From Lingula anatina (Eukaryota > Brachiopoda > Lingulata > Lingulida > Lingulidae): a stretch of DNA of 33,688 nt. The notes under the pieces were generated by a model that was not told where the DNA came from, did not search any database, and worked only from the letters and a program-made list of their open reading frames with translations. The stretch lies in assembly GCF_001039355.2 (NCBI RefSeq), contig NW_019775392.1:93050-126737 (forward strand). The letters are read 5' to 3'. Below are positions 10,901-17,554 of this stretch, piece after piece. A program made the position numbers and the translations under genes. Each line of letters begins with the position of its first letter. The stretch's first letter is position 1.

Positions 10901-13112
10901 TGGGATAGATGGCAAAATAGATGTACAGGTAGAACTCTAACTTTACCAGCTCTCACCTCATCTCCCATCCCACGGATCATGGGATAGATGGCAAAATAGA
11001 TGTACAGGTAGAACTCTAACTTTACCAGCTCTCACCTCATCTCCCATCCCACGGATCATGGGATAGATGGCAAAATAGATGTACAGGTAGAACTCTAACT
11101 TTACCAGCTCTCACCTCATCTCCCATCCCACGGATCATGGGATAGATGGCAAAATAGATGTACAGGTAGAACTCTAACTTTACCAGCTCTCACCTCATCT
11201 CCCATCCCACGGATCATGGGATAGATGGCAAAATAGATGTACAGGTAGAACTCTAACTTTACCAGCTCTCACCTCATCTCCCATCCCACGGATCATGGGA
11301 TAGATGGCAAAATAGATGTACAGGTAGAACTCTAACTTTACCAGCTCTCACCTCATCTCCCATCCCACGGATCATGGGATAGATGGCAAAATAGATGTAC
11401 AGGTAGAACTCTAACTTTACCAGCTCTCACCTCATCTCCCATCCCACGGATCATGGGATAGATGGCAAAATAGATGTACAGGTAGAACTCTAACTTTACC
11501 AGCTCTCACCTCATCTCCCATCCCACGGATCATGGGATAGATGGCAAAATAGATGTACAGGTAGAACTCTAACTTTACCAGCTCTCACCTCATCTCCCAT
11601 CCCACGGATCATGGGATAGATGGCAAAATAGATGTACAGGTAAAACTCTAACTTTACCAGCTCTCACCTCATCTCCCATCCCACGGATCATGGGATAGAT
11701 GGCAAAATAGATATACAGGTAGAACTCTAACTTCATGGCCACGCTGTCCTCATTTTTCACAGAGTCACCAAGGTTCTCCTCCCAAACTTTGAAAAACTCT
11801 ACTCGTTTTCCATACTGGAACAGCTGCACCATCTCGTTCTGTAGAAAGAGAGAAAAAAGAAGATAATACAAAATGAAATATTTCTTTAAAACCTTCTGCT
11901 AGACTGGCTACGCCTTGATGAATAGCACTTTAGATACATGCTCCACAAGAAGAAAATACATTAAACAATTTTTAAAAGAACAAGTTTGAATACAAACAAA
12001 GGAGCCTTCTTCCCTCACCTTTACTTTTTTATTACTCCTGTATTTAATTTTTTACTCTGCAAAAATTTAATGTTACAATTCAAGGTCTGTTCCTTTTCTT
12101 CCACCCCCATATTTTTTTTTATTTTAGCTATCTTCCCCTTTTCTCCTCGTTTTTATAGATCTATCTAGTACTTACCTTGTATATCTAGAGACAACGGTTT
12201 TCCCAGCAAACCATCCAACCGTCATTTGGACGGCCGCCAGCATCCCTGAACAGCCTAAGGTTTCAAAGATGGCTCTACGGCTTATAGATGTTTTTTTGGA
12301 AATATGACTAATTTAAGCATACTTGGACTCTAAAATTTTGTAGGAAATTACATGTAATAATTATGGATGGCGTGTACCCCCAATCCTGGGAAAATCCCTT
12401 TCTGGAGGAGAGAGAGTTGAGGAAGAATCCATTCTTTACCTGTACTGCTAGGAGCCTGGAGTTGGTCCTGGGGGGTTTGGCACCTTTCTTGGAGGGTGAA
12501 ATTGTCTTCCCTTTCTCTGAACATTCCGTTTCAAATGAACTGACTGCACGCTCGTAACCAGCAAACTCTAGGTACTGAAACAAACACAACGCACATAATG
12601 AAACAAAACTGAAGTAGGATTTATTGCAGTCTTTTTCTCAATCTAGCATTATGTTATTGTATCTTTAGTTGATAATATGTAAAAACTAAGCCAAATTAAT
12701 AGTTTGTGTCACAACAGTAATAAATTTGAAAACTTTTTTTAGGAAATGTTTTCTTTTACTAATTTAGCAAAACTAAAATAACCTTTAATATTCCCAGAAA
12801 TTTTTAAACACAAAACCTGCTACGATGTCTGTGTAAAGTTATTTCCACTACTTCAATTCTTCTTTTGAAATAGGAATCACTCTTAACACAATGCCTAATG
12901 CCAGTAAAACAGGAGATAAACATGTTAAATATTATAATATAAATCTATTCAGTTGCTGATCAGTGCCTGCTTTGGGGCAGTAGACTCTTAGCTTCAGTTG
13001 ATCAAGGTGTCAGTAGGCTAAAAGTTTTTGATAACAGGCAGAACCACAAAATAATTACCTCTTTCACAATGGCGTTCAGCTCACTTTCAAAGGCCACCAG
13101 TGACCCTGACAT
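1572..13112 (-). CDS. ARMC9: ARMC9 (LisH domain-containing ARMC9), exons 1-13 of a longer gene; 3' part missing
   Basis: I assembled 13 coding exons on the minus strand by matching to remembered ARMC9 protein and checking splice phases: 13059-13112, 12440-12574, 11668-11838, 8608-8763, 8212-8304, 7830-7854, 7151-7317, 6744-6871, 5959-6073, 5628-5726, 4966-5056, 3926-4049, 1572-1678. All junctions are GT-AG and every phase closes, giving about 488 residues. The protein has an N-terminal LisH-type region (about residues 10-45), a central region with strongly conserved blocks such as [18 protein letters not shown], a coiled-coil-like stretch ([19 protein letters not shown], about 212-235) and the beginning of the armadillo-repeat part ending at LSDYTLEYS. 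In vertebrates ARMC9 acts at the ciliary basal body in Hedgehog signalling and is a Joubert-syndrome gene. The vertebrate protein continues for at least 200 further residues, which are absent here because exon 13 runs into an N at 1571. The family identity is very secure; the function in this organism is inferred. Confidence 0.95.
1684..1781. repeat. AACAC pentanucleotide satellite
   Basis: Perfect and near-perfect ACACA/ACAAC units, interrupted once by CAGTCAGTTAAC, which recurs as CAGTCGGTTAAC at the far side. It begins right at the exon 13 acceptor. Confidence 0.9.
3300..3971 (-). repeat. 47-bp tandem array of ARMC9 exon 12 tail plus 5' splice site, decaying outward
   Basis: Four units with an exact 47-bp period start (plus strand) at 3801, 3848, 3895 and 3942, the last being the real exon end. 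On the minus strand each reads CCTAGGA...CTCAG...AAG then GTAAGG (GTAAGA in the fourth). Further, weaker copies with the same order (GTTTCTG on the plus strand beside CTCACC/TTACC) are visible near 3741, 3683, 3365 and possibly 3330. Similarity falls with distance from the exon, as expected for an old array. The intronic copies lack an obvious acceptor, so they look like donor-containing exon ends, not full alternative exons. Confidence 0.85.
3424..3679. mobile_element. MITE, family M1, copy in ARMC9 intron 12
   Basis: A short foldback element with ends GACCCCGTTCCTGTAAC and, inverted, GATCCTGTTCCCATACC, followed on both sides by CTAGATTGATC. The interior is itself an imperfect inverted repeat around TTAATTACC. 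It has no coding capacity. Related copies lie at 572-790, 5282-5501, 25915-26151 and, diverged, about 10190-10545. Confidence 0.75.
3926..4049 (-). CDS. ARMC9: ARMC9 exon 12 (second exon with an amplified 3' end)
   Basis: Phase 1 to phase 2, 41 codons, including [20 protein letters not shown], near-identical to the vertebrate sequence. The acceptor is TTACAG and the donor GTAAGG. The last roughly 30 exon bases plus the donor are repeated with a 47-bp period in the following intron. Confidence 0.95.
4050..4965 (-). other. ARMC9 intron 11
   Basis: Contains an A-rich run (about 4150-4222), AT-rich unique sequence, and a long GA tract (4744-4830). No exon seen. Confidence 0.75.
4744..4830. repeat. 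GA microsatellite with internal G-run
   Basis: (GA)n broken by AAGGGAGACA and AAGGGGGGGG. It matches the repeat that opens the window at 1-42. Confidence 0.9.
4966..5056 (-). CDS. ARMC9: ARMC9 exon 11
   Basis: This exon has 30 codons plus one base: [20 protein letters not shown] and [10 protein letters not shown], an armadillo-like helix pair. The acceptor is CCACAG and the donor GTAAGT. The duplicate at 202-292 uses a GTTAGT donor instead. Confidence 0.94.
5282..5501. mobile_element. MITE, family M1, copy in ARMC9 intron 10
   Basis: Same element as 572-790 with a few substitutions. It lies in the intron between exons 11 and 10. Confidence 0.65.
5628..5726 (-). CDS. ARMC9: ARMC9 exon 10
   Basis: This exon has 33 codons, [19 protein letters not shown] through [13 protein letters not shown], phase 0 to phase 0, with acceptor TTCCAG and donor GTGAGT. 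It corresponds to vertebrate RLT.S.PGEQR.TVLQ.YI. A near-identical copy lies at 917-1015. Confidence 0.94.
5959..6073 (-). CDS. ARMC9: ARMC9 exon 9
   Basis: Enters in phase 2 and gives 39 codons including [20 protein letters not shown] and ALLLQALRW, ending phase 0 at GTGAGA. The same exon recurs at 1251-1365 with a CAG-to-CGG (Gln/Arg) difference. Confidence 0.94.
6290..6740. repeat. Long CT-rich polypyrimidine tract
   Basis: About 450 bases of CTCT runs with CACACA and ATACAAAC interruptions, forming an internally repetitive CT/ATACAAACTCTC satellite. In the ARMC9 transcript this is a purine (GA) tract starting a few bases after the exon 8 donor. The long Ser/Leu-rich reading frame across it is a repeat artefact. 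Confidence 0.85.
6744..6871 (-). CDS. ARMC9: ARMC9 exon 8
   Basis: This exon has 42 codons plus two bases. It contains [20 protein letters not shown] and [13 protein letters not shown], matching the family motif RLFSN.MRQS...VDF.RPGTA. The acceptor is TTCCAG and the donor GTGAGT. A long CT-rich tract (GA-rich in the transcript) begins only a few bases past the donor. Confidence 0.96.
7151..7317 (-). CDS. ARMC9: ARMC9 exon 7 (coiled-coil region)
   Basis: Enters in phase 1 and gives 56 codons: [19 protein letters not shown], then [18 protein letters not shown], then [12 protein letters not shown], followed by a GTACAG donor. The heptad-like Leu/Gln pattern suggests a coiled coil. It aligns without gaps to the vertebrate block [20 protein letters not shown]. 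Confidence 0.96.
7318..7829 (-). other. ARMC9 intron 6 with a 97-bp direct duplication
   Basis: A 97-bp unit, from the AAATTTTGAAGTAGGTGCAG region through GAAACTGGTA, is present twice in tandem (7457-7553 and 7554-7650). The two copies differ mainly in the T-run length and a base or two. The rest is unique AT-rich intron. Confidence 0.85.
7830..7854 (-). CDS. ARMC9: ARMC9 exon 6, 25-nt microexon
   Basis: A 25-nt exon between acceptor TCACAG and donor GTGAGT encodes QGGGGPSK plus one base of the next codon. It is required to convert phase 0 (exon 5) to phase 1 (exon 7), and it fills exactly the eight residues the vertebrate protein has at this point. It is too short for ORF prediction. The upstream boundary is less certain than the donor. 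Confidence 0.75.
7919..7993. repeat. AG microsatellite in ARMC9 intron 5
   Basis: About 75 bases of (AG)n with two single-base interruptions. The flanking intron (7855-8211) shows no other feature. Confidence 0.95.
8212..8304 (-). CDS. ARMC9: ARMC9 exon 5
   Basis: This exon has 31 codons, [20 protein letters not shown] to LFDLY, matching the vertebrate stretch ending LLTIY. The acceptor CTTCAG is good. The donor (GTATCC) is weak, and I chose it because it preserves phase and alignment with exon 6. Confidence 0.82.
8608..8763 (-). CDS. ARMC9: ARMC9 exon 4
   Basis: This exon has 52 codons, phase 0 to phase 0, with acceptor ATCCAG and donor GTAAGT. It encodes [20 protein letters not shown] and [18 protein letters not shown], the best-conserved block of the family and the clearest support for the ARMC9 call. 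Confidence 0.97.
10005..10022 (-). CDS. Candidate 18-nt in-frame microexon of ARMC9
   Basis: On the minus strand a pyrimidine-rich acceptor ending TTTGTAG is followed by 18 nt reading EFSEEE and a GTAAAT donor. Exons 3 and 4 both join in phase 0, so an 18-nt cassette would insert six acidic residues without a frameshift. Vertebrate ARMC9 has no residues to match here. Such patterns also arise by chance, so this is only a candidate. Confidence 0.25.
10190..10545. mobile_element. Diverged M1-like inverted-repeat element
   Basis: Matching inverted or related blocks: ATTTACTCAGATTCAC near the left and GTGAATCTGAATAG near the right, with GAGTTGGATTGACCCA and AAGTTGGATTGACCCA inside. The core resembles family M1 (AATTACTCACTAG, GCTAATTGCACTTTAGCG). 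Boundaries are approximate. Confidence 0.45.
10782..11729 (-). repeat. 79-bp x 12 tandem array of ARMC9 exon 3 tail plus 5' splice site
   Basis: Unit starts are at 10782, 10861, 10940, 11019, 11098, 11177, 11256, 11335, 11414, 11493, 11572 and 11651, an exact 79-bp period. The last unit overlaps the real exon. Each unit holds 62-63 bases of exon 3 (from TAGAGTTCTACCTG to GGGATGGGAGATGAG) and then GTGAGAGCTGGTAAAGT. The nine units from 10861 to 11493 are identical by eye. The outermost unit has two or three changes, the 11572 unit has one (GTAAAACT for GTAGAACT), and the coding unit has one synonymous change. The duplication joints share AAG, the base string at both the exon side (ATGAAGTTAG) and the intron side (GGTAAAGAAGG). 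Confidence 0.95.
11668..11838 (-). CDS. ARMC9: ARMC9 exon 3 (exon whose 3' end is tandemly amplified)
   Basis: This exon has 57 codons, phase 0 to phase 0. It runs from [20 protein letters not shown] through [14 protein letters not shown] to IRGMGDE, then a GTGAGA donor. I place its end at the first donor reached in transcription (11667-11662), because only that one joins in frame to exon 4. Eleven further copies of the last 62 exon bases plus donor follow downstream in the intron (see the 79-bp array). Confidence 0.93.
11839..12439 (-). other. ARMC9 intron 2
   Basis: Plain AT-rich intron with no repeat or exon recognised. Confidence 0.7.
12440..12574 (-). CDS. ARMC9: ARMC9 exon 2 (LisH region)
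   Basis: This exon has 45 codons, phase 0 to phase 0, with acceptor TTTCAG and donor GTAAAG. It begins [18 protein letters not shown], matching the LisH helix pair of ARMC9 (vertebrate form YLDFAEFEDTLKTFSKEC). The second half is a basic, Ser/Pro-rich linker. Confidence 0.92.
12575..13058 (-). other. ARMC9 intron 1
   Basis: Plain AT-rich intron with no further feature seen. Confidence 0.7.
13059..13112 (-). CDS. ARMC9: ARMC9 coding exon 1 (start codon)
   Basis: Eighteen codons, [18 protein letters not shown], ending in phase 0 at a GTAATT donor. The ATG at 13112 has A at -3, and the peptide aligns with the vertebrate start (the ESEL..VKE block). A possible untranslated upstream exon is suggested by a TTTCAG acceptor at about 13223-13228, but I cannot locate the first exon or the promoter. 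Confidence 0.85.
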
Positions 13113-13506
13113 GTTGAGGGAGATCAAATGGCTTCACCACAGATATATGTAGTACAGAGAAGGACAGCACCCTCCTGTAATCCAAGCTGCCGAGTTGGAC
13201 TGCCTAGTTTGAGTTAATTAACCTGAAATATTGAAAATATAATAATTATTAGGTAACATTATTCTAATGCAATTGTAATTATTCATTATTTTCATTGGTA
13301 TTTTGTGAAATATTATTGGTGGCGTGCACGGTGGTAAAATAATTAAGTTGCTTAATGTGCTTCAGTCTATCTTTATAGTCTCAATTAACATAGTCATTTT
13401 AACCGCCTATTGATAGAGGTTTGGGCCTGTGGTCGGGAAAGGCTTACTCTACCACAATAAATGTTTTACTAAAAACAGAAAATACTTCAGAGCAAGACTT
13501 TCATTA

Positions 13507-15013
13507 GCACGAAAATTCATGCGTTAGCACTCCTATTGACGATTCTGATATGTACTGTCTGTGCTAATGCATGAAAGCAAAGGCCTCAAAAAGTTGGAAA
13601 TGAAAACCGGTTGCCGAACCAGCCGAACCTCATGCGCAGTAGATTACTGGCCCTCGCGTCATGATCTGAGTAGATTTGACCTGGTTTTCGTCTGTTTGTA
13701 ACGGGTGCATGATTTTACGACGGTCAAACTGGTAGATAGACAGATGAATTTAAGAAAAGTGATACTCTGTTGATGGGAAAGCTGGTTGGCTTCACAGAAA
13801 TGTGCGTGTTGAGGAGATGAGATGTAAAAAATAAAAATTTGAGAGCTGCCGCACCGCGGCTGGTTCGGCAACAGGTTTTCATTTCCAACTTTTTGAGGAC
13901 TTTGCTTTCATACGTTAGCAGAGATAGTAGGGTAGACCGGGGCTAAACGCCCCCCTTAAGCAAGAAACACCACAATTTTCCTTGCTGAAGGTATAGACAG
14001 TTCAAAGTGGGTGTTAACTATGAAGGGCTGTCTAGACTACAAACTGATACTAACACTTTTGGAAACAAACAAAAGAAAAACCTTATAGGTAAAAAATAGG
14101 TAAATTATAAAATCGGCCTTTTTGCCCCATGGCTGGGGCATTACGCCTCACACCACGGGGCTAAACGCCCACCGTGGGCGTCTTGCCCCAAACTATAGGC
14201 GTTTTGCCCCTCCTTTGTACAAAGCAAAATAAAATCAAATTATATTTCTACGAGACAACTTAGTAAGCCTTTAAAAGCAACATATAATATTTTGGGGTAC
14301 TGAAATAATAAAAATACCCATCAAATTTATTCAGAATGAGCTGTAATTCTACTCTTTACGACAGGGCACTGTGATACTTCCAAAATTAAGTTCCTAGTAC
14401 AGCCACTTGCTTTGGCTTTTCCCCATATAAGTGTTATAACTGATGATATACAATAAAAAAACATTCATGAAAGAACACTTCCGCATCTTTTTAGAATTAT
14501 TTTTTATTTAAAAACGAAGGGGGCAAAACGCCCAGTGATCGGGGCAAAACACCCACTATAGGTGTTTTGCCCCATATCAGCATGGGCGTTTTGCCCCAAA
14601 GTGAGATTTTGTATATTTTTTCAAAATTCGGCGGGAAATGTTTTATACAATCTGACTTCATCGAAACTTGTATGGAGGTCTGATACCATCCTACCTGTCA
14701 CCAACAAAGTTTTTTGAATTCGTGCATTTGGTAGGTGGTATCACTGATGTTAAGGAAAAGGCTAAATAACAGTAAACAAGGCAAAAATGAACAAATTATC
14801 ATAAAATGCTTATTTTTTTAGTTTGTGGTCATCTCCGTCATGGAGGATAAGTCTGCTCGAAATCGGAGGTGGACAAAACATCACGAGACGCGTATTTATA
14901 CGTAATACCTGAAAAAAAGCGGGTGGGCGTTTGACCCCGACTGGGCGTTTAGCCCCGGTCTACTCTACATATCAGAATCGTCAATAGGAGTGCTAACGCA
15001 TGAATTTTCGTGC
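13507..15013. mobile_element. Outer MITE (long inverted arms), interrupted by an inner element
   Basis: The left arm 13507-13627 and right arm (13848-13927 plus 14968-15013) are inverted copies. The outer part begins GCACGAAAATTCATGCGTTAGC at one end and its reverse complement closes the other end. The inner part contains GGCCTCAAAAAGTTGGAAATG and its inverted partner. Both ends abut TA (13505-13506, 15014-15015), consistent with a TA target duplication. Without the inner insertion the element would be about 470 bp. Non-coding. Confidence 0.85.
13930..14965. mobile_element. Inner non-autonomous DNA transposon, GGGTAGACCGGGG ends, inserted at TA
   Basis: The terminal inverted repeats are GGGTAGACCGGGGC TAAACG.. 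on the left and, inverted, GAGTAGACCGGGGC TAAACG on the right, flanked by TA on both sides. Comparison with the uninterrupted outer arm at 13550-13570 shows that one TA was present before insertion. The element is 1036 bp. Clusters of GGGGCAAAACGCCC-like motifs in both orientations lie at about 14118-14216 and 14518-14600, resembling subterminal transposase-binding repeats. No transposase ORF. Confidence 0.85.
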
Positions 15014-16010
15014 TAGATTTTCATGAGCCTTTTTGACAGAAGTGGCGGACAAAAGTCGTTCGAAAAGAAATATCAAGAAGTCCGGGGCTGTTCCAGTGAT
15101 ATCAAATACGTTGTCCAAATAAATAAACCTTACCTTCAAAATATACAACGAGCCGAAACACTTTTTTTCCTTACCTTTCCCTCTTATCAAAAATTTCACG
15201 TAGATAAATACATCTTGCTTGCAAATAGCAACTAACACAAGTCCCGCAGAAAATGGAGTGCCGAGGCTAATATATATTGCATTAGGTGAGACAGTGAGAA
15301 GAATTAAACAGATTGTGTTTCGTGCTTGGACTCGACGGTCCCGTGATGTTATTATAAGATTGCTATTAAACTGATAAAAAACGCTGATTTATGAAAACAA
15401 AGGTTTATCTAAAAATTTAATTATTTAAGTATAACATGTTAACAATTTGACTTTCCGGGGTTTGATAATAATATAGGCATGGACAGGGGAGAAATATGGA
15501 ACATTTTATGTAAGAAAAAACGAAAACTGTCGAGTCAATGAATTAATTTGACACTTTTTTCTGTTCTTTATCATTATTCATTTTTTATCATTTTTTTTCA
15601 GCTTAATTATATATCTTTGAAAGTAATTGTACGGAAAATGCTAGGTTACGATTTACTGAAAAATAGTCGGTTCAAATCTTACCTATCCCGACTATTTAGG
15701 CGATTATCATTGGAAATCCAAGGGAGACGCACGCAAATGCACACGCACACACATATAAAAATTTTTTCCTCTTTTAATCAGACTTGCGGGTTATTCATTT
15801 ATTTACGTTTATTCCTTTTTCATTATCACAAAAATTAATTTATAGAAATCCAAGGTGTAATACTGCAAATAGAATGTTTTTCAATTGTACAGCACCGTTT
15901 CACAGACAACATTCTGTATGAAAAATGGTGTCATAAATCTAATTTCATACCTCTGCTTTAAAAAAACAATAATAAGACGACCGAATACCGGTGGCAGTTT
16001 TCTACATTGC

Positions 16011-16021
16011 TTTATTTTATT
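16011..16021 (-). promoter_or_regulatory. Overlapping polyadenylation signals of the deiodinase mRNA
   Basis: Read on the minus strand this is AATAAAATAAA, two overlapping AATAAA hexamers about 80 bases after the SECIS. They are the most likely 3'-end signal for the deiodinase transcript. Confidence 0.6.
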
Positions 16022-16099
16022 ATAATTCATGGTGAAGATTTGTTTGACAGAAATCCAAACTTGTAGGCCCCTATACAGGAAAGAGAATGCATCCCATTG

Positions 16100-16180
16100 A
16101 TTGCGCTGATGCCGATAGATCAAGTGATATTTCCGCCCACAGCCATTAAAACATCACCATCATGGAGGAATCAACACAAT
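16100..16180 (-). promoter_or_regulatory. SECIS element (selenocysteine insertion sequence)
   Basis: Folding by hand on the minus strand gives every part of a form-1-type SECIS. Helix I pairs 16180-16167 with 16100-16113 (13 of 14 positions, including G-U pairs). After an internal loop comes AUGA (16163-16160) opposite UGAU (16122-16119), forming the U.U, G.A, A.G, U.U quartet. Helix II is ten continuous pairs (16158-16149 with 16123-16132). The apical loop of 16 bases starts UAAUGGC and so carries the conserved AA near its 5' side. It lies about 1.37 kb after the stop codon and just before the poly(A) signals. It is the only such structure I found in the 3' UTR. Confidence 0.88.
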
Positions 16181-17046
16181 TACTGTGGAAAATTACTCCT
16201 CTTACATGCATGATTGAAATAAAAATTATACAAAACGTTCAGTTCTTCCTACCTTGAGCTTAATACCCTCTCAAACACCACCGTATTATGTTTCTGATTA
16301 TTATATGGTTACATATGAGTATAACAAATGTTTCTTTCGTCATGAAATATTAATGGTTTATCTTCCTTTGTTATAATGGAATTACCTATATTGTAAAAAA
16401 AGATGAAAATTTGCTTATCAAATTTATGATTAATAGATCCTACTCGAATCAATTGAACTTCGATTTGATTTAAAATAAAGAGGTCTTAAGACCAGCGCCC
16501 AATATTTCATTATGTTTCAACAAAAGTAAAAAGACATTGCCTCCAGTAATAAGATTAAACAATCAAAAACTTGTGATATGAGCGAGTTTGGTAAAGTTTT
16601 ATCGCTAGGAAGACCCATCATTATTAAGACCTTCAACAGGAATATATCTATCGACAAAACTGAGCTAGCAGTTCGGGGATTCATTGATGGCACAAATTTA
16701 AAGATAAAAAGCACGGTTAATCTTTCGGCACGAGAGCCAAACGGTAGATAGATCTTTCTTCAGTATCCGAGTGCCATTTTCCACCGGGCTGTGAACTTTT
16801 TGGGACGGGAAGATTTTAAACGTTTTATCTCCATTTTTATCAGTGTTGGTGGCATTGGTATCGCTGAAAAGTTGAGAATTTGCTCTGTCGTACTACTTAG
16901 GGGACGTTAAAAGCTTCAACTGCCAAAATCTCAAAACCACAAGTTGGAGCTAGAAGCATTGATAGAACGGTTTGGTTCTCACCCAACCACGTTTATGGGT
17001 AGAGTGATCTAGCTATTCAAAGGGGACCTAGCGACACAGTGACTTA

Positions 17047-17275
17047 AGCCTCATTCATACTGGACGGCGTTTTTTTTTTCTGCGTCCCGTGGTACGACCC
17101 CGTTTGAGAGTAAAAAAAAAATACTTCACGTGTTCGTGCCGAAAACTGGTCGATCACTTCGAATTCATTCAGTAACCAAAGCGATGCTTGTGGCTCCTTT
17201 CTACGACCACAGCGATGCCAATTTCATGGTCGCACAAAGCACGCAGAAAGGACGCCGTCCACTGTAAAGGGGGTT
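17047..17275. mobile_element. MITE inside the deiodinase 3' UTR
   Basis: Imperfect terminal inverted repeats: AGCCTCATTCATACTGGACG on the left and AACCCCCTTTACAGTGGACG read inverted from the right, both continuing into GGCG..TTTCTGCGT and TACGACC/TGCGACC. About 229 bp, non-coding. It lies between the stop codon and the SECIS. Confidence 0.7.
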
Positions 17276-17554
17276 CTAATAAGTCGTAGTAAATCATTTA
17301 GATTTCTGGCAAGGATATACATGTGCATTTATCTGTGTGTTGAGTTGCTTTATCTGTATGGACACGGTTTTCCCTTACGAAAAGATCTTATAGTCTATAC
17401 AAAATTGTCCCATAGGACTTTTTCTTTAGGGCTGATTACTTGCGACAGAATTGGGCATTTCCATATGAGAGTCTGTTGCTCAGAAAGTGTAAACAGAGCT
17501 TGTCGGTGTCAGTGATTAAAACTTCTACAAATGTTGGTCTTTACGTTCAAATGC

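Larger units (their letters stand above)
8764..11667 (-). other. ARMC9 intron 3
   Basis: The largest ARMC9 intron. It holds the 79-bp array (10782 to the exon border), a diverged M1-type MITE (about 10190-10545), a candidate 18-nt cassette exon (10005-10022) and otherwise AT-rich unique sequence. Several short open frames here lack splice support and look non-coding. Confidence 0.75.
13113..16010. other. Interval between the ARMC9 start and the deiodinase 3' end
   Basis: About 2.9 kb expected to hold the ARMC9 5' UTR and promoter. Half of it (13507-15013) is a nested pair of transposable elements. The remainder is AT-rich with no supported ORF. I see no clear TATA box or CpG-rich promoter. 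Confidence 0.6.
16022..17554 (-). other. Deiodinase 3' UTR
   Basis: The stretch between stop codon, SECIS and poly(A) signal contains no other ORF. It includes a MITE at 17047-17275; the rest is unique AT-rich sequence. I assume it is unspliced, because no strong donor-acceptor pair was needed, but cDNA would be required to be sure. Confidence 0.6.

Noticed and set aside
10782-11729. Regularly spaced identical units suggesting a CRISPR-like array
   Set aside because: The units are contiguous, without variable spacers, and contain coding exon sequence in an animal genome. It is a tandem minisatellite.
17160-17230. AUGA ... CUGA pattern on the minus strand as a SECIS candidate
   Set aside because: Helix II would be mostly weak G-U pairs with mismatches, helix I is absent, and the site falls inside the MITE. 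The 16100-16180 structure is far better.
17285-17300. AUGA in the minus-strand 3' UTR near 17294
   Set aside because: No partner GA, no helix and no apical AA at the required distance.
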